Part shown: positions 33,293-42,776 of the stretch, one piece after another
Numbering within the stretch: the stretch's first letter is position 1
Layout: each line of letters starts with the position of its first letter
Program-made: the position numbers and the translations under genes
The notes under the pieces: model-generated
Database searches by the model: none
What the model was told of the DNA's origin: nothing
What the model saw: only the letters and a program-made list of their open reading frames with translations
NCBI RefSeq assembly: GCF_000187935.1
Contig: NZ_AEUT02000001.1
Span: 558,001 to 622,000, forward strand
Direction: 5' to 3'
Source: Streptococcus parauberis NCFD 2020
GTDB taxonomy: Bacteria; Bacillota; Bacilli; Lactobacillales; Streptococcaceae
Length of the DNA stretch: 64,000 nt

Positions 33293-34963
33293 TTAGAATA
33301 AACCAATAGCAGTTCCGTCGTCTAATACATCCATATTTAAGGCAGCAGGAGCTTTTGGTAAACCAGGCATAGTCATTACATCACCAGTTAAAGCAACTAT
33401 AAAACCAGCACCAGTTTTTGGAACAAATTCACGAATTGTGATGTCAAAATCACTTGGTGCACCTAAAAGATTTGGATTATCTGAAAAACTGTATTGTGTT
33501 TTGGCCATACAAACTGGTAATTTATCCCAACCAAATTCACTAAACTGCTTTAATTGATTTAAGGCTTTACCAGAGTATTGAACTGAGCGACCACCATAAA
33601 TTTCGGTAACGATTTTTTTAATTTTCTCTTGGATAGCATCTTCTGATTGATAAAGGCGACGGTAATTTGCTTGACCTTTTTCAATAACTTCTACTAAAGT
33701 CTGTGCCAATTCGACACCGCCATCAGCACCATCGGCCCAAACACTTGCTAACTCAACAGGGACATCAATTTGTTTGCACAATTCTTTAAGTGCTGCAATT
33801 TCAGCCTCTGTATCAGCTACAAACTCATTAATGGCAACAACAGCTGGTACATTATATTTTCTGATGTTTTCCACGTGTTTTTTTAGATTGGCAAAGCCAT
33901 CACGGACAGCTTGAACATTTTCATTATTTAAATCAGCTTTAGCCACACCACCATGCATCTTGAGTGCACGTAAAGTAGCAACTATCACAACTGCATCAGG
34001 AGTTGTTGGTAAATTAGGCACCTTGATATCGAGGAATTTTTCAGCCCCTAAATCTGCTCCAAATCCAGCCTCTGTAACTGTATAATCAGCTAAGCGTAAC
34101 GCAGTACTTGTTGCAAGTACTGAATTACAGCCGTGAGCAATGTTAGCAAAAGGTCCACCGTGAACCAGTGCAGGGGTTCCATAGATAGTCTGAACTAAAT
34201 TTGGTTTAATAGCATCCTTAAGAATTAATGTTAAAGCACCCTCAACTTTTAAATCTCTAACATACACAGGCTGACGGTTTTTATTGTAGGCAATAACAAT
34301 ATTTGCTAATCTTTCTTTTAAATCAGCTAAATCAGTTGAAAGACACAAAATGGCCATGATTTCAGAAGCTACGGTTATATCAAAACCGTCTTCTCTTGGT
34401 ACACCATTAAGCGGACTTCCTAGACCAACAATAACCTGACGAAGTGCACGGTCGTTCAAATCCAAAACGCGTTTCCAAATGATACGGCGTTGATCAATCT
34501 CAAGTTCATTTCCTTGTTGTAAATGATTATCAATTAAGGCTGATAAGGCATTATTCGCTGTAGTAATGGCATGCATATCTCCTGTAAAATGAAGATTAAT
34601 GTCTTCCATTGGTAAAACCTGTGCAAAACCGCCACCAGCAGCTCCACCTTTTATTCCCATAACAGGTCCTAAAGAAGGTTCACGTAAGGCAATCATTGTT
34701 TTCTTACCAATTTTATTGAGAGCGTCTGCTAAGCCAATACTCATTGTTGATTTTCCTTCACCCGCTGGTGTAGGATTAATGGCAGTAACTAATATTAGTT
34801 TGCCAACTTTATTGTTTTCTAATGATTGAATTTTATCAAAGGATAATTTTGCTTTGTATTTACCATATAATTCAATATCATCATAGGTAATCCCAACTTT
34901 TTCTACAATTTCTGTAATAGGTTTGAGTGTTATGCTTTGAGCAATTTCTATATCTGATTTCAC
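33293..34963 (-). CDS. fhs: Formate-tetrahydrofolate ligase
   Basis: ATP-dependent enzyme of 556 residues (the family's usual length) making 10-formyl-tetrahydrofolate from formate, feeding purine and formyl-methionine synthesis. The nucleotide-binding loop [20 protein letters not shown], then [14 protein letters not shown], the substrate segment [18 protein letters not shown] and [13 protein letters not shown] are intact. The start is GTG at 34963, after AAGGAG at six bases; the longer open frame is not supported. Two PurR-type boxes lie upstream, consistent with co-regulation with purine synthesis. Confidence 0.95.
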   Translation of the reverse strand: MKSDIEIAQSITLKPITEIVEKVGITYDDIELYGKYKAKLSFDKIQSLENNKVGKLILVTAINPTPAGEGKSTMSIGLADALNKIGKKTMIALREPSLGPVMGIKGGAAGGGFAQVLPMEDINLHFTGDMHAITTANNALSALIDNHLQQGNELEIDQRRIIWKRVLDLNDRALRQVIVGLGSPLNGVPREDGFDITVASEIMAILCLSTDLADLKERLANIVIAYNKNRQPVYVRDLKVEGALTLILKDAIKPNLVQTIYGTPALVHGGPFANIAHGCNSVLATSTALRLADYTVTEAGFGADLGAEKFLDIKVPNLPTTPDAVVIVATLRALKMHGGVAKADLNNENVQAVRDGFANLKKHVENIRKYNVPAVVAINEFVADTEAEIAALKELCKQIDVPVELASVWADGADGGVELAQTLVEVIEKGQANYRRLYQSEDAIQEKIKKIVTEIYGGRSVQYSGKALNQLKQFSEFGWDKLPVCMAKTQYSFSDNPNLLGAPSDFDITIREFVPKTGAGFIVALTGDVMTMPGLPKAPAALNMDVLDDGTAIGLF

Positions 34964-35045
34964 TTTAGTCTCCTTGTTAGTTAAGATATGACTATTATAC
35001 CACAGTCGCAAGACAAACAAACAAATATATATTTATATATAATTA

Positions 35046-35119
35046 ACGTTCGGTTTCTTGCTATTTTTACAAGATTATTTCATTTATTTGAAAATCTAAA
35101 TAAATTAAACCGAACATAA
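35046..35119 (-). promoter_or_regulatory. Pair of PurR boxes upstream of fhs
   Basis: AAACCGAACGT on the minus strand (35056-35046) and AAACCGAACAT on the plus strand (35107-35117), facing each other. Both carry the CCGAAC core of the lactococcal/streptococcal PurBox. The fhs -10 TATAAT is at 34999-34994, placing the nearer box about 60 bp before the start site. The farther box lies toward the divergent coaB. Confidence 0.65.
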
Positions 35120-35230
35120 CGAGATATCTGCTCTGATTTAATATATGTATAATTTTAGATTAAATATTCTATAAATTCATCCGCGAATTAAAACGTTTAC
35201 TAACTAGTGATTTTTGTGTAAAATAAGGCT

Positions 35231-35920
35231 ATGAAAATATTAATTACATCTGGTGGAACTACTGAAAAGATTGATTCTGTTAGAGGGATTACAAATCATT
35301 CAAGTGGTCAAACAGGAAAAGAAATCGCTCAATTATTTTTAGACCATGGTGACCAAGTAACTCTTGTTACAACTAATGCTACTATTAAGCCAGATCCACA
35401 TACTAATTTAACTACTTATATCATTAGTAATGTTGATAGCTTATTGATGACCTTAGAACCTTTAGTTAAAGAAAATGACTGTCTTATTCATGCCATGGCA
35501 GTTTCTGATTATACCCCAGTCTATATGACAGACATGGATGAATTGCTAGCTACAAGTAACCCCCTGACCTTACTTGAAAAAGAAAATAAAGAAAGTAAGA
35601 TTTCTTCAAAATCAGACTACCAAGTTCTTTTTCTTAAAAAAACGCCCAAAGTCATTTCAATGGTTAAGGATTGGAATCCAACTATTCAATTAATTGGTTT
35701 CAAATTACTTGTTAACGTATCTGAGGAGGAATTGATTAATGTAGCCAGAGACAGTTTACGAAACAATAAAGCCGCTGCAATTATTGCTAATGACTTAAGT
35801 GGTATTAACAAAGACGAGCATCCGGCATTATTAGTTTCCGCTGAAAATGTTCAAAAGTTAGAATCGAATCAAGAAATTGCTCAAGCTATTTTTGAAAGGG
35901 TGAGCGCATATGATAACTAA
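35231..35920 (+). CDS. coaB: Phosphopantothenate-cysteine ligase (monofunctional CoaB)
   Basis: Enzyme of 229 residues coupling 4'-phosphopantothenate to cysteine in coenzyme A synthesis. N-terminal ILITSGGTTEKIDSVRGITN and SSGQTGKEIAQLFL form the nucleotide-binding site; HAMAVSDYTP and KVISMVKDWNP follow. Most bacteria fuse this to the decarboxylase; streptococci and enterococci keep separate genes, as here. A promoter TTTACT-N17-TAAAAT lies directly upstream. Its 3' end overlaps coaC by 11 bases. Confidence 0.93.
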   Translation: MKILITSGGTTEKIDSVRGITNHSSGQTGKEIAQLFLDHGDQVTLVTTNATIKPDPHTNLTTYIISNVDSLLMTLEPLVKENDCLIHAMAVSDYTPVYMTDMDELLATSNPLTLLEKENKESKISSKSDYQVLFLKKTPKVISMVKDWNPTIQLIGFKLLVNVSEEELINVARDSLRNNKAAAIIANDLSGINKDEHPALLVSAENVQKLESNQEIAQAIFERVSAYDN

Positions 35921-36458
35921 AATTACTCTTGCAGTTTCCGGTAGCATTTCAGCCTATAAAGCTGCTGATTTAACGAGTCGTCTTGTTAAAGAGGGCTATC
36001 ACGTAACTGTATTAATGACTAAAGCTGCCCAAGCTTTCATCACTCCACTCACATTACAAGTCCTTTCAAAAAACACAGTCCATTTGGATATCATGGATGA
36101 AGATGATGTTTCCAAAATTAATCACATTGACCTGGCCAAAAATACCGATTTGTTCATTGTCGCACCTGCTAGTGCCAATACGATTGCTCATCTTTCATAT
36201 GGCTTTGCAGACAGCATAGTGACAGGTGTCGCCTTGGCTTTGCCTGAGGAGACAAAAAAAATGATAGCGCCAGCAATGAATACAAAAATGTACACAAACC
36301 CAATTACCCAAGAAAATTTAAAACGCTTGGCCTCAGTTGGTTTTTATGAAATCAAACCGAAATCGAGTTTACTAGCCTGTGGAGACATTGGAACTGGTGC
36401 CTTAGCTGATATCGAGACTATCGTATCGGAAATTCTTAACTTATCTGAAATTAAATAA
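35910..36458 (+). CDS. coaC: Phosphopantothenoylcysteine decarboxylase (CoaC)
   Basis: Flavoprotein of 182 residues catalysing the step after CoaB. The FMN fold starts with LAVSGSISAYKAADL; the catalytic His is in INHIDLAKNTDLF, the substrate clamp in APAMNTKMYTNP, and the reactive Cys in LACGDIGTGALADIE. It overlaps coaB and is followed at about 30 bp by an ECF substrate-binding protein, forming one transcription unit for coenzyme A synthesis and probable precursor uptake. Confidence 0.93.
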   Translation: MITKITLAVSGSISAYKAADLTSRLVKEGYHVTVLMTKAAQAFITPLTLQVLSKNTVHLDIMDEDDVSKINHIDLAKNTDLFIVAPASANTIAHLSYGFADSIVTGVALALPEETKKMIAPAMNTKMYTNPITQENLKRLASVGFYEIKPKSSLLACGDIGTGALADIETIVSEILNLSEIK

Positions 36459-36488
36459 ATTTATAACTTTAAAGGAGTTTTTTTACTT

Positions 36489-37058
36489 ATGAACCGTTCT
36501 AAAGCATCAACGATTGCTACTATTTCAATCTTTTTTGCCATTATGCTACTGATTCACTTTATCAGTTCAATGGTTTTTAATATCTGGCCGGTCCCAATTA
36601 AACCGACACTTGTTCACATCCCAGTAATTGTAGCATCAATTGTTTATGGTCCTAAAATCGGTTCCATTCTAGGTGGATTAATGGGTATTATAAGTATTAT
36701 TACCAATACCATTGTCCTTTTACCAACCAGCTACCTTTTCTCTCCATTTGTCACTAATGGTAACTTTTACTCTATTATTATTGCTTTAGTTCCAAGAATT
36801 CTAATTGGTGTCTTCCCATACTTTATCTATAAAATGATGCAAAATAAGGCAGGGCTCATTCTATCAGGAATAATTGGATCTTTAACTAATACAGTTTTTG
36901 TCCTTAGCGGAATTTTTGTTTTTTTTGCTACTGTATTTAACGGAAATATTAAAGCCTTGTTAACTACAATTGTTTCAACAAATGCAATTGCTGAAATGGT
37001 AATTTCTGCCCTTGTTGTCTTTGCAATAGTCCCAACTTTAACAAAATTGAAAAAATAA
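36489..37058 (+). CDS. ECF transporter S component, probably for pantothenate
   Basis: Membrane protein of 189 residues with six hydrophobic helices, the size and layout of substrate-specific S components of energy-coupling-factor vitamin transporters. The first helix carries small and hydrophobic residues suited to dock on the shared EcfT module. The EcfA/EcfT genes are not in this window, as usual for group II systems. Its place in the coaB-coaC operon points to pantothenate (a PanT-type protein) or a related CoA precursor; that is inference from context. AAAGGAG precedes the ATG. Confidence 0.78.
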   Translation: MNRSKASTIATISIFFAIMLLIHFISSMVFNIWPVPIKPTLVHIPVIVASIVYGPKIGSILGGLMGIISIITNTIVLLPTSYLFSPFVTNGNFYSIIIALVPRILIGVFPYFIYKMMQNKAGLILSGIIGSLTNTVFVLSGIFVFFATVFNGNIKALLTTIVSTNAIAEMVISALVVFAIVPTLTKLKK

Positions 37059-37091
37059 AAATTTACTTGTTCTTCGGAGTAAGTTTTTTTG
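37058..37091 (+). terminator. Terminator after the coaBC-ECF operon
   Basis: Imperfect stem AATTTACTT ... AGTAAGTTT with a loop containing TTCTTCGG, followed by TTTT. Confidence 0.6.
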
Positions 37092-37155
37092 AAAATTTAA
37101 TTATGTAAGCAATGAAATCTCTATAAAAAAAGATGATTTTTTCATTCCAAAATGG

Positions 37156-37174
37156 TATAATGAAAGCGTTTAAA
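37156..37174 (+). promoter_or_regulatory. pgm promoter -10 and CcpA cre-like site
   Basis: TATAAT (37156-37161) leads directly into TGAAAGCGTTTAAA (37161-37174), one mismatch from the cre consensus TGNAANCGNTNNCA. The site would cover the transcription start. Confidence 0.5.
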
Positions 37175-37192
37175 AATATAAAGGAGCAAATA

Positions 37193-38911
37193 ATGACTTA
37201 TAAAGAAAATTATCAAAAATGGTTAGCTGTTTCTACTCTTCCAGATTATCTTATGGAAGAACTTAAATCAATGGATGATAAAACTATGGAGGATGCCTTC
37301 TATACCAATTTAGAATTTGGTACAGCTGGGATGCGTGGTTACATTGGTGCAGGAACAAACCGAATCAACATCTATGTAGTACGTCAAGCTACTGAAGGTT
37401 TAGCCAAATTGGTTGAGTCAAAAGGTCAGGATGCTAAAGATGCAGGAATCGCTATCGCTTATGATTCACGTCATTTTTCACCAGAATTTGCCTTTGAATC
37501 AGCACAAGTATTAGCTGCGCATGGCATTAAGTCATATGTTTTTGAAAGCTTACGACCAACCCCTGAATTATCATTTGCTGTTCGTCACCTTGGAGCTTTT
37601 GCAGGGATCATGATCACAGCCAGCCATAATCCAGCTCCATTTAACGGTTATAAAGTTTATGGTGCAGATGGTGGACAAATGCCACCAGTAGACGCTGATG
37701 CTCTTACAGACTATATTAGAGCTATTGAAGACCCATTCTCAATTCAACTAGCAGATTTAGAAGAAGCTAAAGAAACAGGTTTAATCGAAGTCATTGGTGA
37801 AGCTATTGATAAAGAATACTTAAAAGAAGTTAAAGATGTCAATATCAACCAAGACTTAATCGACAACTACGGACGTGACATGAAAATTGTATATACACCA
37901 CTACATGGTACTGGTGAAATGCTTGCTCGCCGTGCTTTGGCTCAAGCAGGTTTTGAATCTGTTGAAGTTGTTGAAGCACAAGCAAAACCTGATCCTGATT
38001 TTTCAACTGTAAAATCTCCCAATCCAGAAAGCCAAGCAGCATTTGCTCTTGCTGAAGAATTAGGTCGTCAAGTAAATGCTGACGTTTTAGTTGCAACCGA
38101 CCCAGATGCTGACCGTTTAGGTGTTGAAATTCGTCAGGAGGATGGTTCTTATTGGAATTTGTCAGGTAACCAAATCGGTGCTTTAATTGCTAAATATATT
38201 TTAGAAGCTCATAAGCAAGCAGGTACTTTACCTGAAAATGCTGCTCTAGCTAAATCAATTGTGTCTACAGAGTTAGTTACTAAGATTGCTGAAAGCTACA
38301 GTGCAACAATGTTTAATGTTCTTACTGGCTTCAAGTTCATTGCAGAAAAAATTCAAGAATTTGAAGAAAAACATAACTATACTTACATGTTTGGATTTGA
38401 GGAAAGTTTCGGTTACCTCATTAAACCATTCGTACGTGATAAAGATGCTATTCAAGCAGTATTAATAGTTGCTGAAATTGCTGCTTACTACCGCTCTCGT
38501 GGTTTAACATTAGCAGATGGTATTGATGAAATCTACAAAGAATATGGCTACTTTGCTGAGAAAACCATTTCACTAACACTTTCAGGTGTTGATGGAGCTG
38601 CTCAAATTAATTTAATTATGAATAAATTCCGAGATAATGCACCAAGTCAATTTAACAATACAGAAATTATACTTTCTGAAGATTTCCAAGAACAAACAGC
38701 AAAAGATGCTCAAGGAAACGTTAAACCATTAACAACTCCTCCAAGTAATGTATTAAAATATACACTTGCTGATGATTCATGGTTTGCAGTTCGTCCTTCT
38801 GGTACAGAACCCAAAATCAAGTTCTACATCGCAACTGTTGGTGAAACTTTAGAAAAAGCTGAAGAAAAAATTGCTACAATCGAAAAAGAAATTAATGCAT
38901 TCGTAGATTAA
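37193..38911 (+). CDS. pgm: Phosphoglucomutase (alpha-D-phosphohexomutase family)
   Basis: Enzyme of 572 residues interconverting glucose 1- and 6-phosphate, linking glycolysis to UDP-glucose, capsule, lipoteichoic acid and rhamnose polysaccharide. The phosphoserine loop is MITASHNPAPFNGYK, the Mg loop ATDPDADRLG, the sugar-binding loop GFEESFGY and the phosphate-binding loop RPSGTEPKIK. Length matches the PgcA type of Firmicutes rather than GlmM. Start at 37193 after AAAGGAG. Followed by three successive terminators. Confidence 0.94.
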   Translation: MTYKENYQKWLAVSTLPDYLMEELKSMDDKTMEDAFYTNLEFGTAGMRGYIGAGTNRINIYVVRQATEGLAKLVESKGQDAKDAGIAIAYDSRHFSPEFAFESAQVLAAHGIKSYVFESLRPTPELSFAVRHLGAFAGIMITASHNPAPFNGYKVYGADGGQMPPVDADALTDYIRAIEDPFSIQLADLEEAKETGLIEVIGEAIDKEYLKEVKDVNINQDLIDNYGRDMKIVYTPLHGTGEMLARRALAQAGFESVEVVEAQAKPDPDFSTVKSPNPESQAAFALAEELGRQVNADVLVATDPDADRLGVEIRQEDGSYWNLSGNQIGALIAKYILEAHKQAGTLPENAALAKSIVSTELVTKIAESYSATMFNVLTGFKFIAEKIQEFEEKHNYTYMFGFEESFGYLIKPFVRDKDAIQAVLIVAEIAAYYRSRGLTLADGIDEIYKEYGYFAEKTISLTLSGVDGAAQINLIMNKFRDNAPSQFNNTEIILSEDFQEQTAKDAQGNVKPLTTPPSNVLKYTLADDSWFAVRPSGTEPKIKFYIATVGETLEKAEEKIATIEKEINAFVD

Positions 38912-39023
38912 AAAAAAGGTCCAGTGGACCTTTTTTTCTGTTCTCCATGAAATATGAAAGAGAACACCTTGGTCCAGTGGACCTTTTTTTGTTAAAGAAC
39001 TAGGAAAAATTTCCTAGTTCTTT
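38911..39023 (+). terminator. Three tandem terminators after pgm, two with identical stems
   Basis: GGTCCAGTGGACC plus T-run occurs at 38918-38937 and again at 38971-38990. A third hairpin, AAAGAACTAGGAAA with TTTCCTAGTTCTTT, spans 38994-39023. Confidence 0.85.
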
Positions 39024-39074
39024 CGTTTTCCATTCAAGAGTCACTCGCCTGAATCGATTTTCTATTCCTATAAA

Positions 39075-39096
39075 ACAAAAAAGAGCATTTCTGCTC
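39075..39096 (-). terminator. Terminator after nupC
   Basis: Minus-strand stem AGAGCA, loop GAAA, TGCTCT, followed by TTTTTTG. It ends the nucleoside operon. Confidence 0.8.
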
Positions 39097-39099
39097 TAT

Positions 39100-40056
39100 T
39101 TATTTTGATTTAATATAATTAACACCATCAGCTTTTGGCGCAACAGCTTGACCAAAGAAAGCTGCTAGGATAAATATTGTGAAAACATAAGGGGCAATTT
39201 CCAAGTATACTGGTGGAATTGATTCTAGGAATGGAAGCTGACTTCCAATAACTGCCAAACTTTGAGATAAACCAAAGAATAAACTAGAAAGCATTGCTCC
39301 AATTGGATTCCACTTACCAAAAATCATTGCTGCTAGAGAAATAAATCCAGGACCTAAAATTGTCGTAACAGCAAAGTTTACTGAAATAGATTGAGCATAA
39401 ACTGCTCCTCCGATTCCGCCAAGAAAACCAGAAATCATTACACCATAATATTTCATCAAATAAACATTAATACCTAAAGTATCAGCTGCTTGAGGGTGTT
39501 CACCAACTGAACGAAGGCGTAGACCAAATCTTGTTTTATACAAGACATACCAAGCTACAAATGAAAATACTACTGCAGTGTATCCAATTAATGTAGTATT
39601 TTTAAAGAAAATATCACCAATCACTGGAATTTGTGATAATATTGGAAAATCAAATTTACCAAAAGAAGTTTGAATATTATCAGTTTGTCCTTTGCCATAA
39701 AATGCTTTCACAAGGAAAACTGCTAATGAAGGAGCTAGTAAATTTAAAACAGTACCACTAACAATATGATCTGCTCTAAAGTTAATTGTTGCTACAGCAT
39801 GGATAAGTGAGAAAATTAAACCTGCAATCCCAGCAACTAAGATTGAAATCCATGGTGTTGCTGCTCCAAACACCTTAGCAAACTCGAGGTTGAAAATGAT
39901 ACCAGTAAAAGCACCAATAACCATAATCCCTTCAAGACCAACGTTAACGACACCAGATCTTTCAGAGAAGGTCCCACCAATACTAGTGAAAATTAAAGGA
40001 GTTGCATAAATAAGCATTGAGGACATTAATAAGGATAAAATTGTAACTATACTCAT
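39100..40056 (-). CDS. nupC: Nucleoside ABC transporter permease
   Basis: Permease of 318 residues with about eight helices, of the BPD_transp_2 type (GTFSERSGVVNVGLEGIMVIGAF near residues 28-50; LRLRSVGEHPQAADTLGIN, the cytoplasmic ATPase-coupling loop). It is the last gene of the bmpA-nupA-nupB-nupC transporter, named after the Lactococcus system that takes up ribo- and deoxyribonucleosides. Two permeases, one ATPase and one lipoprotein make the complete complex. It starts two bases after nupB ends. The operon also encodes nucleoside-degrading enzymes. Confidence 0.9.
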   Translation of the reverse strand: MSIVTILSLLMSSMLIYATPLIFTSIGGTFSERSGVVNVGLEGIMVIGAFTGIIFNLEFAKVFGAATPWISILVAGIAGLIFSLIHAVATINFRADHIVSGTVLNLLAPSLAVFLVKAFYGKGQTDNIQTSFGKFDFPILSQIPVIGDIFFKNTTLIGYTAVVFSFVAWYVLYKTRFGLRLRSVGEHPQAADTLGINVYLMKYYGVMISGFLGGIGGAVYAQSISVNFAVTTILGPGFISLAAMIFGKWNPIGAMLSSLFFGLSQSLAVIGSQLPFLESIPPVYLEIAPYVFTIFILAAFFGQAVAPKADGVNYIKSK

Positions 40057-40057
40057 C

Positions 40058-41125
40058 TTATTTACCCCCTTTCACTGTTATTTTTTTCGTTCTAATCATA
40101 TAACGTTCAATCAGGTAATGCGTTCCAACGAAGAAGATAATTGAGGCTGTAACAATTTTCACAAGTTCTGGTGGAATACCAGCAATGTTCATACCAGGTG
40201 CTCCAACATTTAGGACACCAAATAAGAATGATGAGAAGAATATTCCAATTGGATTATTTGCCGCTAATAAACTAACTGCCATCCCATCAAAACCAACTGC
40301 TAAAGAGCTAGATTGAACAAAGACATTGCCAAATGTACCAAGACCTTCTACGACTCCTCCAAGTCCAGCTAAAGCACCTGAAATAATCATTGAAAGAATG
40401 ATTGTACGTTTTGAAGACATACCTGCATACTCACTAGCATGTGTATTTAAACCAACTGAACGAATTTCAAATCCTAAGGTCGTTTTATTGAGTAAGAACC
40501 AAATTAATACTATAGCAATGATTGCAAAGAAAATTCCAATATTAACTCGGGAATGATTAGTTAAATCTGATAACCATTGGGATTGGTAACTAGCATTTTT
40601 ACTAACTTGAATAGAAGAGTCAATACTTTGTTTCATACTTTTGGCAAAACCATTTTGAATAACAGCGTTGCCGATGTATAAAATAATGTAGTTCATCATG
40701 ATAGTTACAATAACTTCACTAGTACCTAAGAAGGCTCTTAAAATACCAGGAATTGCCCCCGCAATTCCACCTGCAATCATACCAATTAAAACGGTGAAAA
40801 GAATTAATAAAGGGCGAGACATTTCAGGATGTGCTAATGCAAACCAAGTTGATGAAATCCAACCAGCTAAAGCTTGACCAGAAAGACCAATATTAAAGAA
40901 TCCAGCGCGACTTGCAACTGTAAAGCCAAGCGCAATTAGAATTAGTGGACCCATTGCTCTCATGATTTCACCAATATTTTTAACACTACCAAAGGCGACT
41001 TGGAATAATCCTTCATATCCCCAGATTGGATCATAGCCAAAAATAAACATAATAATTGCACCCAGTATAAATCCCAATAATACGGATATGACTGGTACTG
41101 CAATTTGTTGTGCCTTTTTAGACAT
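40058..41125 (-). CDS. nupB: Nucleoside ABC transporter permease
   Basis: Permease of 355 residues and partner of NupC in the same complex. The coupling loop FEIRSVGLNTHASEYAGMSS and the GLSGQALAGW segment are typical of BPD_transp_2 nucleoside and sugar permeases. Start at 41125 with AAGGAGGAAG upstream; it overlaps the 3' end of the ATPase gene by eight bases. The N-terminus is basic (MSKKAQQ) and followed by the first helix. Confidence 0.9.
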   Translation of the reverse strand: MSKKAQQIAVPVISVLLGFILGAIIMFIFGYDPIWGYEGLFQVAFGSVKNIGEIMRAMGPLILIALGFTVASRAGFFNIGLSGQALAGWISSTWFALAHPEMSRPLLILFTVLIGMIAGGIAGAIPGILRAFLGTSEVIVTIMMNYIILYIGNAVIQNGFAKSMKQSIDSSIQVSKNASYQSQWLSDLTNHSRVNIGIFFAIIAIVLIWFLLNKTTLGFEIRSVGLNTHASEYAGMSSKRTIILSMIISGALAGLGGVVEGLGTFGNVFVQSSSLAVGFDGMAVSLLAANNPIGIFFSSFLFGVLNVGAPGMNIAGIPPELVKIVTASIIFFVGTHYLIERYMIRTKKITVKGGK

Positions 41126-42650
41126 TTTCTTCCTCCTTATCAATCGAACCACCGGCCATCAAGATACCTAATTCTTGCTTATTAGTGTTTTCAGGACTTA
41201 CAATACCTTGAATTTTACCATCATGAATTACTGCTATTCTATCTGATACATTTAATATTTCATCTAATTCAAAACTTACAACTAAGACTGCTTTCCCTTT
41301 GTCACGTTCTTTAATTAGACGTTTGTGAATATACTCAATTGCACCAACATCTAGCCCACGAGTCGGTTGGCTAACAATCAGTAAATCCGGATCACGGTCA
41401 ACTTCTCTAGCTATAATTGCTTTTTGTTGGTTTCCTCCAGAGAATCCTTTTGCAGGTACTAATTCACTTGCGCCTCGAACGTCGAACTCTTTCATCAATT
41501 TACGAGCATATTCATTAATTTTGTTGTAGTTTAGAATACCATTTTTACTTAATGGTTCTTTGTAATAAGTTTGTAAAGCAGTATTTTCTGCCAAGGAAAG
41601 ATCTAAAACTAGTCCATCTCTATGACGATCTTCAGGAACATGACCAACTGATAATTCAGTAATTTGACGAGAAGACATATGCGTAACATCTTTATTTTTT
41701 ATTGTAATTCTACCAGATTTTGTTTTTCTTAAGCCAGTAATAGCTTGAATAAGCTCACTTTGTCCATTACCATCAATACCAGCAATACCAACGATTTCAC
41801 CAGCACGAACATCAAGTGAAAGACTTTTAACTGCAGGAACACCTCGATTTTCATCTACAACCAAATCTTTAATAGATAAGATGACATCTTTAGGTTGTGA
41901 TGGATCTTTCTCTGTAATAAATGATACTGAGCGACCCACCATCATTTCAGCAAGTTCTTTTGAACTAACCCCTGCTACTGGAACTGTTTCGATACTCTTA
42001 CCACGTCTAATAACTGTAACTTTATCTGCTACAGCACGAATTTCATCTAGTTTATGAGTAATCAATACAATTGATTTACCTTCTTTGACCAAATTTTTCA
42101 TGATAGACATTAATTCTTTAATCTCTGATGGAGTTAATACTGCTGTTGGTTCATCAAAGATAAGAATATCCGCACCACGATATAATGTTTTCAAGATTTC
42201 AACACGTTGTTGTGCTCCAATAGAGATATCAGCAACTTTTGCATCTGGATTTACAGATAGACCATATTTTTCTGATAATTCTTTGATATCTTTACTTGCT
42301 TGTTTTAGGTCCAAAACGCCATTTTTGACTGTTTCATTTCCTAAAATTATGTTTTCAGCTACAGTAAAAGCCTCTACCAACATGAAATGTTGGTGAACCA
42401 TTCCAATTCCTAGTTTAGAAGATTTTGATGGCGAATCAATATCAACTACCTGCCCATTAATGATAATTTCACCTTCAGTAGGTTCTAATAAACCAGCTAA
42501 CATATTCATTAATGTTGATTTGCCAGCTCCATTTTCTCCTAAAAGGGCATGAATTTCACCTTTTTCAACTTGCAAATTAATATGATCATTTGCAATAAAC
42601 TCACCAAATTTTTTTGTAATGTCTTTCATTTCAATGACATATTGAATCAT
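41118..42650 (-). CDS. nupA: Nucleoside ABC transporter ATP-binding protein
   Basis: ATPase of 510 residues with two nucleotide-binding domains in one chain, the form used by BmpA-type importers. First Walker A is [16 protein letters not shown]; the first-half signature ISIGAQQRVEIL and Walker B ILIFDEPTAVLTP are intact. The second half has the degenerate Walker A GIAGIDGNGQSELIQ and a signature FSGGNQQKAIIARE, as usual in this family. Separated from bmpA by 126 bases containing three hairpins, so it is made at a lower level than the binding protein. Confidence 0.92.
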   Translation of the reverse strand: MIQYVIEMKDITKKFGEFIANDHINLQVEKGEIHALLGENGAGKSTLMNMLAGLLEPTEGEIIINGQVVDIDSPSKSSKLGIGMVHQHFMLVEAFTVAENIILGNETVKNGVLDLKQASKDIKELSEKYGLSVNPDAKVADISIGAQQRVEILKTLYRGADILIFDEPTAVLTPSEIKELMSIMKNLVKEGKSIVLITHKLDEIRAVADKVTVIRRGKSIETVPVAGVSSKELAEMMVGRSVSFITEKDPSQPKDVILSIKDLVVDENRGVPAVKSLSLDVRAGEIVGIAGIDGNGQSELIQAITGLRKTKSGRITIKNKDVTHMSSRQITELSVGHVPEDRHRDGLVLDLSLAENTALQTYYKEPLSKNGILNYNKINEYARKLMKEFDVRGASELVPAKGFSGGNQQKAIIAREVDRDPDLLIVSQPTRGLDVGAIEYIHKRLIKERDKGKAVLVVSFELDEILNVSDRIAVIHDGKIQGIVSPENTNKQELGILMAGGSIDKEEENV

Positions 42651-42684
42651 GGGATTGTGCTTCCTTTCAATTCACTCTTTTATT

Positions 42685-42771
42685 TCAGTAAAGCTTGTCA
42701 CTAGTCACAAGCTTTACTGAGATAAAAGTATCTCAGTCTAAAAAGAACGACCGACGAAGGTCGTTCTTTTT
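42685..42771 (-). terminator. Terminator and two overlapping hairpins between bmpA and nupA
   Basis: On the minus strand bmpA is followed by a strong GAACGACC-loop-GGTCGTTC stem with a T-run (42771-42740). Then come ACTGAGATA/TATCTCAGT (42737-42716) and TCAGTAAAGCTTGT/ACAAGCTTTACTGA (42720-42685). The last two share five bases and cannot both form. Confidence 0.75.
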
Positions 42772-42776
42772 AGTTA

